64,000 nucleotides of DNA from CAYVMD01 sp964452465 (GTDB lineage Bacteria > Armatimonadota > JACIXR01), in assembly GCA_964452465.1 (NCBI GenBank), contig CAYVMD010000003.1, positions 1 through 64,000 on the forward strand, given 5' to 3'. The number at the start of each line of letters is the position of its first letter. The stretch's first letter is position 1. Under the pieces are notes generated by a model. That model saw only the letters and a program-made list of their open reading frames with translations. It was not told the origin of the DNA and did not search any database. This document shows positions 45,068-55,439 of this stretch, piece by piece. The position numbers were made by a program, and so were the translations under genes.

Positions 45068-47731
45068 CTATTTGCCCAGGGCGTCCTTGGGGACCAATAA
45101 TTCGGCTGGGTGGCGGGAAAGGTAGGGAGGTATATCGTATAATTCCACAACGCACCGTAAACTGGAAAGTTTCAAACTCCAAATTTGTCCATCCTTCCCC
45201 TTGGGGACGATGACCACCCGTTCAGTGCTGGGGAGAATAGCGTGTTTTCCCATCTCCGAGGCTTCCCTATAGGTCCTTATATCCTCCTCCACGATCACCG
45301 AGACCTGATCGCCCGAAAGAAGCCTTTCCCTCACCACCGTCGTACCATCAGCGGTCTGAATGCACAAATCGGTCCAGGGCCAACCCCCATCCACTATTCC
45401 TACGACGAAATGCTTTGTTCCCTTGGGGACGAAGAAATACAAGGGTTCATTGCGGGGAAGCCATAGTCGAAGGGAAGGGCGCTGGGGTTTCCCCGGTTCA
45501 TCTCCCCTCCCAGCCCAAACGGATAGGGGACGAACACTCATCTCTATTTCGCCCGCCTTCCAATAATCGGTTCCTGGCTCGAACTCGTATATCCCATCAG
45601 CAGGCAGTTTGATATCCAACGTTACAGGCTTTCCCTTCTCCCCTTGCACCTTCCCCTCCGCTATGGGGAATTTATCTCCCGTTTTCCTCAACTTCCAGGC
45701 GCAATCCATAGTGTGCCCCTGGTCGAAGGGTATATAGGTTATCCTTAAGACCTCCCCCTTCCTCCCTTGGAAATAGTGAAGACCGGATTCCACGAAGAGG
45801 GGCGAACGCTCCACTTGCCCCCATTCAGCGATCAACTCGGGACGATGCTCCGCGATGGGCACGAGTTCCCCTTTATACTCCTTTCCCTCTATCTCCACCG
45901 CTACCAAGGAGGCGAAGTGCTCGATGTCCTCTTTTAACAGTTTCTCTACCTCCTCATCGGAGGGGATATCCAACCTCTCGTTCCTCCAAGCCTCTATCTC
46001 CTTCCAATCCAGCCCTTTGATCTTTCTCAAAGCGGAAAACCTCTGCTCAAACCATTCCGAAAAGAGGAGAGGAAAGGTATGGATTAAGCCGGTATCCATA
46101 ATTCGGCGGGAGAATACTATGAAATCGTGGGCGCGTGTTATTATCTCCTCGGGTGGGTTTACCAAATTCCCCCATTCGTCCCAGCGGGCGGAATGCTCGT
46201 AATCCAGCCAGAGGCGTAAGTAATGAAGGTACATAGCTAACTGGTTCAGGCGCTTCCTCACACCAGGGTCGTTTTCGTTGTTGTATGCCTCTTGCAGATC
46301 CAGGAGGGCTAACTTCAATTGGCGAGGAGAGAAGCGTTCCCCCTTTGCCCAGCGCTCATATATCTTGCTCACATAGGGAGCTCCCCTGCCAAATGCTTTC
46401 TGGCAGAAGTCTCGGAAGAGATCCCTCGGATCGAGGTGGGGATTCCACATCAATTTGGATGCCATCCAATAGCCGAAGCCATTAGGACCCCAATTGCAGG
46501 AGGACTCCGCGGTAAGACTGACGAAGCCGAGTCGGTGATAGCGTTTGATATCCTCCGCCAACTCGTAAAAACGCCCCGCTTTCGCGGAGCCGGGGAGGTC
46601 CCAATCCCAAGGAAAGACGCTGAAATAATCGTAAACGCCCAATGTCGCCCTCCGCTCCCGGAATTTCCTTACCTGCTCCTCAAAGGATAAGGAAGTGTAG
46701 CGAAAGCCGGTGGTTATCTCCACATAAACGCCCGGCTCCAGGTTGAAGCGAGGAGGCTCGCTATGAAAAGCGTAAGCGTATAGCCCCACCCATTTGTCGG
46801 GGAATTCCTTCCTCACCGCTTTTGCTACTATGTTGGCGAGGTAAAACACCTGATCGCTTACGGAGCCGAGGGCACGGCATTTCTCGCATTCGCAATATCC
46901 GCCTCCGTCGTTGGGCTCTATGGAAAGCATCGCTCTTTGGGGCTCCTGACGAAAGATAGCGAGGATCTTTTCTATCAAAAACCTTTGCATCTCGGGATTG
47001 GTGACGCAAAGTTGGGTGGGTTGACGTTTACCGTTCACGAGGGAGAACCACTCCGGGTGTTCTGAGAATAGGGAGGAGGGGATATAGCGTTCGTAAGCGT
47101 GTCCGCAATCCACCGGGAAGGAACCTCCCAACCTGTTATGCTTCACCCATTCTTCGTAATTCTGCCTTAGGGTGGGGGTGGGTGCCCCCCATTCATACCA
47201 GATGTTGCGCCATTTGAAGGCGGGTTTCTCCCGTAGATCAACATTGATCCTCAAATCCCTTTTCCTTGGTATGATCGTCCAGGCGGGATCGGGGAAGAAC
47301 CATCGACAGCCCATCGCCTCGAGCAGGGCGAAGACCGCATGCTGAACTCCCTGGGGCGTATTGCCCAAAATGAGGAGGTTCTCCCCTTTAACCTTGACAA
47401 CGAATCCTTCTTCCCCCAACTCGCTGAGGCGCTCCGCTTTAGCCTCGGTGGGCATCTCCCTTTGAGTGGCAAGTACTATTCCCCGTTTCCCTTTCGCCCA
47501 AATCCCTATCGGCACCTCCTGCCCTGTTATCTCCTTGAGGTAAAACTGGAGATCCTTCGCAGTGGGGTAAAGAGTATCCCAGCCCGCTTGGGGGATGAGT
47601 AGCTCGCAGCGAGGTTTACCTTCCTCCACTATGGTGAAGGACTTTCCCTGGGGAAGGCAGGTCGCGGCTATCAAAAGGAGGGGAAGCAGTATGAGTCCCT
47701 CCCACATGCTATTTCCATGGGGAGTTTTCAT
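45068..47731 (-). CDS. Secreted DUF4838-type glycosidase-like protein
   Basis: An 887-residue exported protein. A signal peptide (IL..LLLIAATCLPQG, about residues 14-33) is followed by an alpha-glucuronidase/GH20-like N-terminal domain (AKDLQFYLKEITGQEVPIG, LILGNTPQGVQHAVFALLEAMGCRWFFPDP), then the DUF4838 barrel with SIEPNDGGGYCECEKC and the CNWGPNGFGYW segment, and beta-rich C-terminal domains. Activity on beta-linked glycans is known for related proteins but not for this one. ATG 47731 has AAAGGGGTGAG; earlier in-frame starts overlap the upstream gene. Confidence 0.82.
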   Translation of the reverse strand: MKTPHGNSMWEGLILLPLLLIAATCLPQGKSFTIVEEGKPRCELLIPQAGWDTLYPTAKDLQFYLKEITGQEVPIGIWAKGKRGIVLATQREMPTEAKAERLSELGEEGFVVKVKGENLLILGNTPQGVQHAVFALLEAMGCRWFFPDPAWTIIPRKRDLRINVDLREKPAFKWRNIWYEWGAPTPTLRQNYEEWVKHNRLGGSFPVDCGHAYERYIPSSLFSEHPEWFSLVNGKRQPTQLCVTNPEMQRFLIEKILAIFRQEPQRAMLSIEPNDGGGYCECEKCRALGSVSDQVFYLANIVAKAVRKEFPDKWVGLYAYAFHSEPPRFNLEPGVYVEITTGFRYTSLSFEEQVRKFRERRATLGVYDYFSVFPWDWDLPGSAKAGRFYELAEDIKRYHRLGFVSLTAESSCNWGPNGFGYWMASKLMWNPHLDPRDLFRDFCQKAFGRGAPYVSKIYERWAKGERFSPRQLKLALLDLQEAYNNENDPGVRKRLNQLAMYLHYLRLWLDYEHSARWDEWGNLVNPPEEIITRAHDFIVFSRRIMDTGLIHTFPLLFSEWFEQRFSALRKIKGLDWKEIEAWRNERLDIPSDEEVEKLLKEDIEHFASLVAVEIEGKEYKGELVPIAEHRPELIAEWGQVERSPLFVESGLHYFQGRKGEVLRITYIPFDQGHTMDCAWKLRKTGDKFPIAEGKVQGEKGKPVTLDIKLPADGIYEFEPGTDYWKAGEIEMSVRPLSVWAGRGDEPGKPQRPSLRLWLPRNEPLYFFVPKGTKHFVVGIVDGGWPWTDLCIQTADGTTVVRERLLSGDQVSVIVEEDIRTYREASEMGKHAILPSTERVVIVPKGKDGQIWSLKLSSLRCVVELYDIPPYLSRHPAELLVPKDALGK

Positions 47732-47751
47732 CGTTCTCACCCCTTTCATCC

Positions 47752-50700
47752 TTAGAGGTTGACCACGGTGATCTCCTCGATGTAGTTGGGAGCGGAGGCG
47801 AGCCAAAGGCGCAGGTGGGTCAGACCTTCTGGTAAGTCTATCGTCGAGAACACTTCTCCCCTGGAGGGAAGCGAAATGCATTGCCTTTTGCCAAGAGCGT
47901 TTCCCAGGCACAACTTCCGAGATAAAGAAGGAGAGGTGTTGAACGCTATGGGCAAGGTGATCCTGCCATTTTCCACCAGCAGGGTGGGGGCGAAGACCTT
48001 CATCGGCTTGGGGATGGAGTAGGAGAGGTAAAGGATCATCGCTTTTCCCTCGTAACTTATCGGCACCGTGACCTTGTGTTCCCCGACTTCCCCGGGGACC
48101 TTCATCTCATATCGTACCTCCTCTTGGGGAGGGAGATTTAGTCGCTTCCCTCCGATCTCCGCTACTTTTTCCTCCTTCCCTTTATTGAGGAGCACCAATT
48201 CCACCTTATCCTCCCCGAAAAAGCAGGGCACTTCTATTCTCCTAAGCACGACATATCCCTTTTGCCAACTCCCTATCCCAAAGCGGGAAGGATTATGGTA
48301 ATAGCCATAAGTTGTGGACCATGTCCAGTGGCTCATTCCCCCGCCAAGAGGCTTGTGATTTCGGCAGAGGTTAAGCCTGAATGTCCCTTTCTCGGCAGGA
48401 GTTAGGGGGAAGGGAAGCTCGTGGAAGGGGAGCATCACCTCGCAGGACCATCCATCCTCCCCAGTTGTGGTTGCCGCTTTTATGTTGGGATTCCAAGCCG
48501 TGTCGTAAACCAACTCATCGTAAATGCTACCTTTCGCATTGATTATGAAATGAGCATAGCGATGGGGCTCCTCTGCGGTTGCTATGAATATCTCCACGCT
48601 TTCCTCCTGCCAGATGTGGTCGTTATCCCTACCCCAGGCGTTCGCCTCCACGGGTTGGGGAGATCGGCAGGAGAAGGCGATGTAGAGATTATTCGCATCG
48701 TAGCATAGCAAGGCGGTGGTCGCTATATCTTTAGGGGAGGGAGTAGCGGTTTGATGTTCGCCGAATTGGTCCAGGATCGTTGCCTCCTTCCAACATTCGT
48801 CATCCAAATATCCATCTATCTTAGGAGGATGCATAATCTCCGGGATATCCACCGCAGTGAGGCTTTCGCTGGGAGGAAGTTGTGGGGGGAGGATTTTTAT
48901 CCTCAAAGTTATCCTTTTGCTTTTCCCCGTTTCAGATGGAATATTGCCCTCCAGTGCTTGGGCTAAGCGTTCCAATAACACAGCCATCGTTCTGCGCACG
49001 CTCGCCAAATTTCCATTGTTGAACCCTATCTTATCCACCTCGTTGCCCCAGGGCACGCTTTCCTCCAATTGGGTGAATATCTTCTCCGTTTCCTCTGTTA
49101 TTTGTCTCAACCTCCTTGCCTTTTCGCTGTCCTTTCCCTCTGCCACTCGTTTGGCATATTCTATCATGCTTTTTAGGGTGTAGGCGTATTTATAGTCGTT
49201 TATCCCTTCTCTCATTGCTTCCCACTGGATGGTGGGTAGCAAGCCGAGGAGGCTGTTATAGTCGTTAGGACGTTCAAAATAGGGATAGACGATGCATTGG
49301 TCCTTTGGCTCTACTGAGTTGGCGTTAACGCCGTCGAAATCGTTGAAGGGATCCTCATGGGGACGGACGAATGTCCAGGAGACCTGTCCATCCGCCTTCG
49401 TTTTCCAAAAGAGCCATCCCGTGAGATAGCGATTGGGGAACATCCTTCCTTCCTGCCCCAGGTAGCATCCACTCCCATACCATAGGAACCTTTGCCCGTT
49501 CTCGTCGCACTTTCGCCTCGCCCATTCCGCGGATTCCTTATTGTTCACCAACCAGGCGCTGAAGCAGGGAGCGCTCATCCAGTGTCCCGCTACCTCATAT
49601 GTTGCTCTTTGGTAGAAGGTGACATAGGTCTTCGCTCCTCCCTCCCACCAGCATTGGTATTGCTGGAGCGCGGATAAGTTATCCGGCCCAGGTTCATCCC
49701 AACCGTAGAAAAGCCAATCCACATGGCAGGATCTCAATGTGCTAACCACCTTCCTCGCCACCCTTCTCACGCCTTCCTTCAGCTCCTCTGGCCATTTCTT
49801 ATTCAGGTCCACTGGAAGATTTAAGGCGTTAGCGCAGAGGCTTTCCGCCCAAATACCGATCGTATGAGGACCCTTCATCCCTACTTTTCTCATCAACCGG
49901 ACGAAACGCAGGAAGGGGGAGGGATCGTATTCTATATCCTCTATGCTCTTCACCTTCAACTCCCCAAAAGGAAGCTCGGTGAGCCCATCTATCCCATAGG
50001 AAGATATCTCTTTCAGGATGGATAGGACCTTGTCGTCGCTCAACTTGCCCCAAAGCCAACTATCGCTATATAAAAGCCATCTCTTGTCGGGGGGCTTCTT
50101 CAAGGAGATCGGCAGAACCTTGATCTCCAGGGGGAGCGAGAGCGCGGGTTTCCCTTCGCTTTGCAACTTGAGGAGCGCCTTGTAGGTTTGAGGCTTCGCA
50201 TTCTCTGGAATGCGGAGGGTGAACCAAAAAAGCCGGCATTCCCCCTTAGGGATATCTAAGGGACGCTTCTGGAGGGTGCCTCCCTCTGCCGGGAAGGATG
50301 TGAATCCCCCTTCCATCCGCAGGAGGAGCTCAGGGGTGATGTAGTAGGTGCGTCCCCGCCAATCCGTCCGCTGAGCCCAGAAATGAACATATCGCACCTC
50401 TATGGGGAAGGGAGCGGAGAGGGAGATTCGGAATTTCCGCAAAGGTTCCAAGGCGTAGATAGCGCACCAAAGGGAGGTAGCCTCCCCCTTGGTGACGATT
50501 GCCTCCATCTTCTCCACCCTTTCTTCCTGGCGAGGCTTGCTCCAGGGCTTTATGTCCTGGGGTTCGGGGCGGGTGAAGGGGATGAAGCCGGCTAACTTTT
50601 CCGCCTTGGTGGGCGGGGGAGGGGACCATTCCTCCGCTGTGCGTGGCATTTCTGTGAAGGTGGGACCAGGATCGACCTTCTGATAAACGGTATCGTATAT

Positions 50701-50766
50701 CTTCACCTGGGCGAACCCTGGCATCACCAACGCCAAAGCCAATAAAAGCACGCCAATCTTCCTCAT
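47752..50766 (-). CDS. Secreted DUF4091-type glycosidase-like protein with CBM9-like domain
   Basis: A 1004-residue exported protein. Signal peptide MRKIGVLLLALALVMPGFAQ; then a beta domain, a TIM-barrel-like region (about 230-560) with DWLFYGWDEPGPDN, and a DUF4091-like closing segment IQWEAMREGINDYKYAYTL. From about 660, IDGYLDDECWKEA...YDANNLYIAFSCRSPQP...SVEIFIATAEEPHRYAHFIINAKG is a CBM9-like carbohydrate-binding domain. The start at 50766 is set by the AAAGGAGGGAGGG site; a GTG at 50790 overlaps the GH116 stop. Probably binds and cleaves a polysaccharide; specificity unknown. Confidence 0.82.
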   Translation of the reverse strand: MRKIGVLLLALALVMPGFAQVKIYDTVYQKVDPGPTFTEMPRTAEEWSPPPPTKAEKLAGFIPFTRPEPQDIKPWSKPRQEERVEKMEAIVTKGEATSLWCAIYALEPLRKFRISLSAPFPIEVRYVHFWAQRTDWRGRTYYITPELLLRMEGGFTSFPAEGGTLQKRPLDIPKGECRLFWFTLRIPENAKPQTYKALLKLQSEGKPALSLPLEIKVLPISLKKPPDKRWLLYSDSWLWGKLSDDKVLSILKEISSYGIDGLTELPFGELKVKSIEDIEYDPSPFLRFVRLMRKVGMKGPHTIGIWAESLCANALNLPVDLNKKWPEELKEGVRRVARKVVSTLRSCHVDWLFYGWDEPGPDNLSALQQYQCWWEGGAKTYVTFYQRATYEVAGHWMSAPCFSAWLVNNKESAEWARRKCDENGQRFLWYGSGCYLGQEGRMFPNRYLTGWLFWKTKADGQVSWTFVRPHEDPFNDFDGVNANSVEPKDQCIVYPYFERPNDYNSLLGLLPTIQWEAMREGINDYKYAYTLKSMIEYAKRVAEGKDSEKARRLRQITEETEKIFTQLEESVPWGNEVDKIGFNNGNLASVRRTMAVLLERLAQALEGNIPSETGKSKRITLRIKILPPQLPPSESLTAVDIPEIMHPPKIDGYLDDECWKEATILDQFGEHQTATPSPKDIATTALLCYDANNLYIAFSCRSPQPVEANAWGRDNDHIWQEESVEIFIATAEEPHRYAHFIINAKGSIYDELVYDTAWNPNIKAATTTGEDGWSCEVMLPFHELPFPLTPAEKGTFRLNLCRNHKPLGGGMSHWTWSTTYGYYHNPSRFGIGSWQKGYVVLRRIEVPCFFGEDKVELVLLNKGKEEKVAEIGGKRLNLPPQEEVRYEMKVPGEVGEHKVTVPISYEGKAMILYLSYSIPKPMKVFAPTLLVENGRITLPIAFNTSPSLSRKLCLGNALGKRQCISLPSRGEVFSTIDLPEGLTHLRLWLASAPNYIEEITVVNL

Positions 50767-50786
50767 GCGGGCTTCCCTCCCTCCTT

Positions 50787-53132
50787 TCACTTAGCGAATT
50801 CCCAAGCGGGATTCCAAGCTTCCAAGAGAGCCCAACTCGCCATACAACGGGCGTAATAACTACCGCACTCCGGTTCGTTGAAGGGATTGCGGTTGGCGCC
50901 ATTGTGCCTATCCCGCACCGCCTTCGCCACCATCTCCGCTTCCTTCTTGAAGCCGTAATCCAGAAGGAGGACCGCCAATTGATACTCGAACCCCGTCATG
51001 CACTCGCTCCAGTAGGAGAGGGGAGCTTCGGGGCGGTCTCCATCCGGCCATGTGCAGATGAGGGTTCCACTCTCATCTGCGATGGCAAAGGTGCGCATAT
51101 TATTGTAGTGGTCGCGGAAATTCTCCCGGAAGTTGTACTGGAAGATGTGCTTGAGGGCGGTGCGGATGTGGGAGCGGTCGAGGAGATCGCCCAATCCTGC
51201 CCTATTCGCCTTATACTGCCCCACTAATTGATCTATCAAACAGCCGTTTCCCACTTGGAAGCGGGGGTTGGGATTACGATACTCGCCGGAGAGGGTGGTT
51301 ATGGGGATGATCTCCCCCTTCGGGGGTTGAATTATTTGGATGTAGTAGCGCCCATTGAAGAGGTGTTCGTCCATCCACCTACTTCCTTTCTCCCGCAGTT
51401 CCCGGCAGGTCTTAGCGAAATCCATATCTCCCACCTTCTCCGCCATCTTCTCCATCGCGCTTAGCCCCGCCAAATACCAACTCTGACACATGGGGTTGGG
51501 TCCGAAGAACTCCACATCGTAGGTGTTATGCTGAACCCCTTCCATCACCCCGTCCTTATCTGCATCCCATCCGCCCGCCTGCCAGCAAAATTCCATCAAG
51601 GATTTTATCTTGGGATACCATTCCTTTAGCCATTCCGGTTTTTCCTTCAAGGATTGCATATAGCACCTCACTATCAAACCCATTTGCCCATCCGCCGCTG
51701 CGCCGTTAAAGGTCTGCCTATGGAAGGGCAAACTTAGGCGAAAACGTTCCCCGTTGTTCTCGGCTATGCCATAGCGGAGATGGCTTTCTATCATACTGCG
51801 GTGAAGGTCGGGGAAGAGGGAATAGACTGCCTGTTCGTAGTTCCAAACATGGGTGCAAGAGCCATGACAGCACCCGTTCGTCCCTCCGCAACCCTCAAAG
51901 CCGAGGAAAGTGCCATCCTCCAATCGGAAGCAGGTGTGGGTGCGGAGGGGAGTGAGGTTGAAGAGCGCGGCCTCCTTGAATACATGGGGAGCATCTAAAC
52001 TCACCACGCTGTTCACGAAGCGGATCGTCCTGTGCCTCAATCCTTCCAGCCTGGGGATCACCTTGCGCGCCACATCCACTGCATCCTCGAATTGGGTGGC
52101 ATAGTAATTGACCACTATGGGGGAATCGCCCTCCCCGCCGGACCACCAGCCTATCTCCCTTAGATCCCTATAGGGGAAGTGCCAAGTTATGAGGAAACGA
52201 ACGCTCTTCGTTTCTTTGGGACCTAAGGAGAAGCAACAGGAAAGGGAGCTATCCCAGGTATCCTGGGGGCTGGGGGGGCAAGGCTTATCCGGTTCGTCGT
52301 CCTCTATATAGCCCTTATCCAGGATCTCGTTCACCAATCCCAGGACCTCCCCGCCCCAGGGACGATCGCGGAACTTCCAACGCCTCGCTACCTTTACATC
52401 CTCTCCATCGCAAAGTATCGCCATCGTTCCCCAACGGGGACTTTGTTCCTTCCTTGCTTTGGAGAAGAGCATCCCCTTCCAACCCGCTACCTCGAGATAT
52501 TCGGTTATGTTATCCTTAAGGTCGCCACTGATCCCATCGAAGCCAACGAAATTGGTGAGGAGAAGGGTAAGGGAAGCGGAGAGGGGAGAGTTAGTGCGGT
52601 TCTTCAAGGTGATTGTGAGTAGCCCCATTGGGAGGCTAGAGGCCCAGGTATCGCCGGGAACGAGGGGATTGAAACCCTCTATGGTTACCGATACTGGCGT
52701 GGTATCTTCCTCCAAGAGCACCCTCCCGAAGGGGTAGGAAGCCTCGAACGCCTTGGCCCTCATCCTGGGAATGCCCGCCATCCATTGGGGAGCGCCGAAG
52801 TCCGCGGAGAGCCCTTCCGTTATATCCCCCTCCAGGATGCGAAGTTTGTGCTCCTCCCCTCTCTTCGTCCACAGGACGAAATGGGAGTAGAGGGGACGCC
52901 ATCCCCTGTTGGGACGGCTCATTAACTGCCAATCGGTGAGTTGCCCCTTCCCGCCAAGGCAGAAGAAGCCCGTCCCGATCCCTCCTATGGGCATGGCGAT
53001 CTCCCGTAAGTGATTCTCATCGTAGCGAGACAACACGAGCCAGTCGTGCTCTTCCATTTTACCTTTACCTCCTTTGACCATGGGATTTGCCTGGATAACC
53101 AATGATAAGGCTAAAAGCAAAAGATAGACCAT
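50787..53132 (-). CDS. Secreted GH116 family glycosidase (beta-glucosidase/GBA2-like)
   Basis: A 781-residue protein with signal peptide (MVYLLLLALSLVIQA). The N-terminal beta domain begins AMPIGGIGTGFFCLGGKGQLTDWQL, as in GBA2; the (alpha/alpha)6 catalytic domain has the nucleophile Glu433 in CTHVWNYEQ and the acid/base Asp539 in GVQHNTYDVEFFGPN, both matching TxGH116 positions by motif. GH116 covers beta-glucosidase, beta-xylosidase and N-acetylglucosaminidase activity. AAAGGAGGAACAAGGG precedes the ATG. It is the best-defined enzyme of this run. Confidence 0.92.
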   Translation of the reverse strand: MVYLLLLALSLVIQANPMVKGGKGKMEEHDWLVLSRYDENHLREIAMPIGGIGTGFFCLGGKGQLTDWQLMSRPNRGWRPLYSHFVLWTKRGEEHKLRILEGDITEGLSADFGAPQWMAGIPRMRAKAFEASYPFGRVLLEEDTTPVSVTIEGFNPLVPGDTWASSLPMGLLTITLKNRTNSPLSASLTLLLTNFVGFDGISGDLKDNITEYLEVAGWKGMLFSKARKEQSPRWGTMAILCDGEDVKVARRWKFRDRPWGGEVLGLVNEILDKGYIEDDEPDKPCPPSPQDTWDSSLSCCFSLGPKETKSVRFLITWHFPYRDLREIGWWSGGEGDSPIVVNYYATQFEDAVDVARKVIPRLEGLRHRTIRFVNSVVSLDAPHVFKEAALFNLTPLRTHTCFRLEDGTFLGFEGCGGTNGCCHGSCTHVWNYEQAVYSLFPDLHRSMIESHLRYGIAENNGERFRLSLPFHRQTFNGAAADGQMGLIVRCYMQSLKEKPEWLKEWYPKIKSLMEFCWQAGGWDADKDGVMEGVQHNTYDVEFFGPNPMCQSWYLAGLSAMEKMAEKVGDMDFAKTCRELREKGSRWMDEHLFNGRYYIQIIQPPKGEIIPITTLSGEYRNPNPRFQVGNGCLIDQLVGQYKANRAGLGDLLDRSHIRTALKHIFQYNFRENFRDHYNNMRTFAIADESGTLICTWPDGDRPEAPLSYWSECMTGFEYQLAVLLLDYGFKKEAEMVAKAVRDRHNGANRNPFNEPECGSYYARCMASWALLEAWNPAWEFAK

Positions 53133-53147
53133 CCCTTGTTCCTCCTT

Positions 53148-55439
53148 TTACATTTCTTTGATCCATACCTCGAAGGGGGAAAAATCCTTCTCCCCCTCTC
53201 CCAGGGGGCTTTTTACCTTCGCCCTGATGGGCTTTGAGGTAGGATTAACGATGACCACCATCTCCTTATCCCTGTCCCTGATGAAAACCGCATCCAAAGG
53301 CGCATCGGCAGGTTCTATCCTTATGCTCTCCCTGCGGATCTCTCCCAAGGCGTAGTGGATTCCCACCTCCTGCAGTTCCTTCAAGAACCCTCTGAAGAAG
53401 CTCTTCAACTCTTCGCTGAAGGCGAATCCGCTAACCCAATCGTCATAGGCATCCCCCCAGGCGTAGAAGAGCACCCCTTTGGCGCCGTTGTTGAGGGCGA
53501 GGTAGGTCATGCACCTTATCTCCTCTGGGGTGGGAAAACGATTCTGGGAATGGGCTGGCGGTTGACGATGTGCCTGGATCACCGCCCAGACCGGTCTCCC
53601 TTTACTTGCCTCCCTCATCTCTCTTACCGAATTTCCCACCCACGCCAGACTATCGGGCGTGCTCGCCCCAATGGGGTAAGGATCGGTGCCTATTATCTCT
53701 CCCGTCAGGGCATACTTGACCACTTCCCCAGGCACCTCGTTCACGAAGGTGGGGTGGTCGGGATCGGCTTCCTTTATTATGTCGCAGAAGCGCTTTACCA
53801 CATCGGGGTTAATTCCCCCTCCCGCTGGCTCATCGATGGCGTAATGGACGAGGATATGAGGTTGAAAGCGCAGTAGGGAAACCAACGAGCGTGCCTCCTC
53901 GAAGTTACTCCTTCCGCCCCTTATATATTCGCTCAGTTCCGTTATCACCCACAATCCTTGCAGATGCGCCTCCGCGAACCATTCCTGCTGGTCCTTGGAA
54001 AGTTCCCTCTGGTCTCCTCCAAAGATGGGCGAGGTAACGCAGTTGAAGCCCAATTCCCTGATTTTCTTTAGATCCTCTTTTCCCACATGGTAAGTGCCGA
54101 TGGGGAAGAAGGGCTTCCCATACACTAAAAGTTGCCCCTTTTTGCTCAGGGATATCCTTGATACCTCCGTGGGGATGCGGACCTCGAATCCCCCTTTTGC
54201 AACCTCGCTCTCCCTTTTGCTAATAGCTCTTACCTCCACTTCGTAGCGTTCGCCTTCCTGGCTTGCCGGGAAAGTCCCCGTGGGGAAGACGATTTTCCCT
54301 TCGCCTTTGGCAAGGCTGAGCTTTTTCTCTATCGGCTTTGCCAACCTTCCCCCTTTAATCGTTACCCTGCAGCTTGCCCTTTCCCCCTCCGGGGGAGCGC
54401 TCCGGATCCTCAACTCCACATTATCCCAAGGGAAGAAGATAGTGCGGGGGAGAGATATCTCCACCAAGGGTGGAACGCGAAAAGCGTGATAGAACTCCGT
54501 TACCTCTCCATTCGCTTTGAGGTAAGCAACGGCGGAAAAGGTACCTCGTCCTTGGCAGGGCAAGGATACCCTTAAAGTTTGCTTCCCTTGGGGACCAAGG
54601 GTGAGCGCTTTCCATTCGCCCTCGGACAAGACATTACCATTCTGCCTAATGGAGAACTTTATCTCCATCCTGCGGGATACATCCTTAAGGTTCTCCACTA
54701 TGAAACTCGCCCTGAAGGTGCCGGGAGGTGTCTCCGAGGGGGCTTCCTTCCATGTCCCCATCAAGCCATATTTCAACTTCATCGCATTGGCGTATAGGTT
54801 CTCCAGCATCTCCGGGGAAAGCGCGAAGGCGGTGGTTACTATTAGCACCCCTTTGCCGATGTTAGCCACCAGACCAACGGCGGTGCCTCCCTTAGTCTGT
54901 GCCCATACCTTGTATTTGTTGCCCCACCTGCGGATGTGCGCCCAGAAGGTAAGCGTCAATAAGCGATGGGGGGAAGTGAGGAAAGAAGAGGGGGAGGCGA
55001 TATCCAATTGCGCTCTCTCACTGCCCAGATCCCTTGGGGCATCCCCATACTCTATAAATAGTTGGGGATCCAGGTCAGCGAGCCAATCGCACATGGGTGG
55101 ATAAGCCATATCGGTTAGTATGGCGATGCCACCGCTTTCCAGGAATGTCCTGAATTGAGGGAGGTAGTGCCTCATCTCTTGAGGATCGCCGTAATTCCAG
55201 AGGGATGTTGTGAGGATGAGATCGTAATCCTTTTGTTTTTGGAAGAATTGGGCGATATCCGTATTGTGGAACTTATCGTGTTGCCAACCCAAGGTTCGAA
55301 GGCGCTCGTCGTATTCCATCCAACTGCGATAATCGTTATTAACCCCCGAACTGGATATCAACGCCACCCTATTGGGTCGTGTGCTCGCGAACCCCAAGAC
55401 GCAAACCAAGAGATTTAATAGTAGAAGATGCTTCCTCAT
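53148..55439 (-). CDS. Secreted protein with GATase-like N-domain and TIM-barrel glycosidase-like C-domain
   Basis: A 763-residue exported protein (signal peptide MRKHLLLLNLLVCVLGFAS). Residues ~25-230 resemble a class-I-amidotransferase/ThuA-like fold (KDYDLILTTSLWNYG, FLESGGIAILTDMAYPP, GKGVLIVTTAFAL). Beta-sandwich repeats occupy ~240-430. A barrel begins at GKPFFPIGTYHVGKEDLKKIRELGFNCV and has HYAIDEPAGGG and GTDPYPIG, as in GH2/GH5/GH42-like enzymes. A beta domain ends it. I cannot assign a GH family. It overlaps the upstream gene by 4 nt (ATGA). Confidence 0.72.
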   Translation of the reverse strand: MRKHLLLLNLLVCVLGFASTRPNRVALISSSGVNNDYRSWMEYDERLRTLGWQHDKFHNTDIAQFFQKQKDYDLILTTSLWNYGDPQEMRHYLPQFRTFLESGGIAILTDMAYPPMCDWLADLDPQLFIEYGDAPRDLGSERAQLDIASPSSFLTSPHRLLTLTFWAHIRRWGNKYKVWAQTKGGTAVGLVANIGKGVLIVTTAFALSPEMLENLYANAMKLKYGLMGTWKEAPSETPPGTFRASFIVENLKDVSRRMEIKFSIRQNGNVLSEGEWKALTLGPQGKQTLRVSLPCQGRGTFSAVAYLKANGEVTEFYHAFRVPPLVEISLPRTIFFPWDNVELRIRSAPPEGERASCRVTIKGGRLAKPIEKKLSLAKGEGKIVFPTGTFPASQEGERYEVEVRAISKRESEVAKGGFEVRIPTEVSRISLSKKGQLLVYGKPFFPIGTYHVGKEDLKKIRELGFNCVTSPIFGGDQRELSKDQQEWFAEAHLQGLWVITELSEYIRGGRSNFEEARSLVSLLRFQPHILVHYAIDEPAGGGINPDVVKRFCDIIKEADPDHPTFVNEVPGEVVKYALTGEIIGTDPYPIGASTPDSLAWVGNSVREMREASKGRPVWAVIQAHRQPPAHSQNRFPTPEEIRCMTYLALNNGAKGVLFYAWGDAYDDWVSGFAFSEELKSFFRGFLKELQEVGIHYALGEIRRESIRIEPADAPLDAVFIRDRDKEMVVIVNPTSKPIRAKVKSPLGEGEKDFSPFEVWIKEM

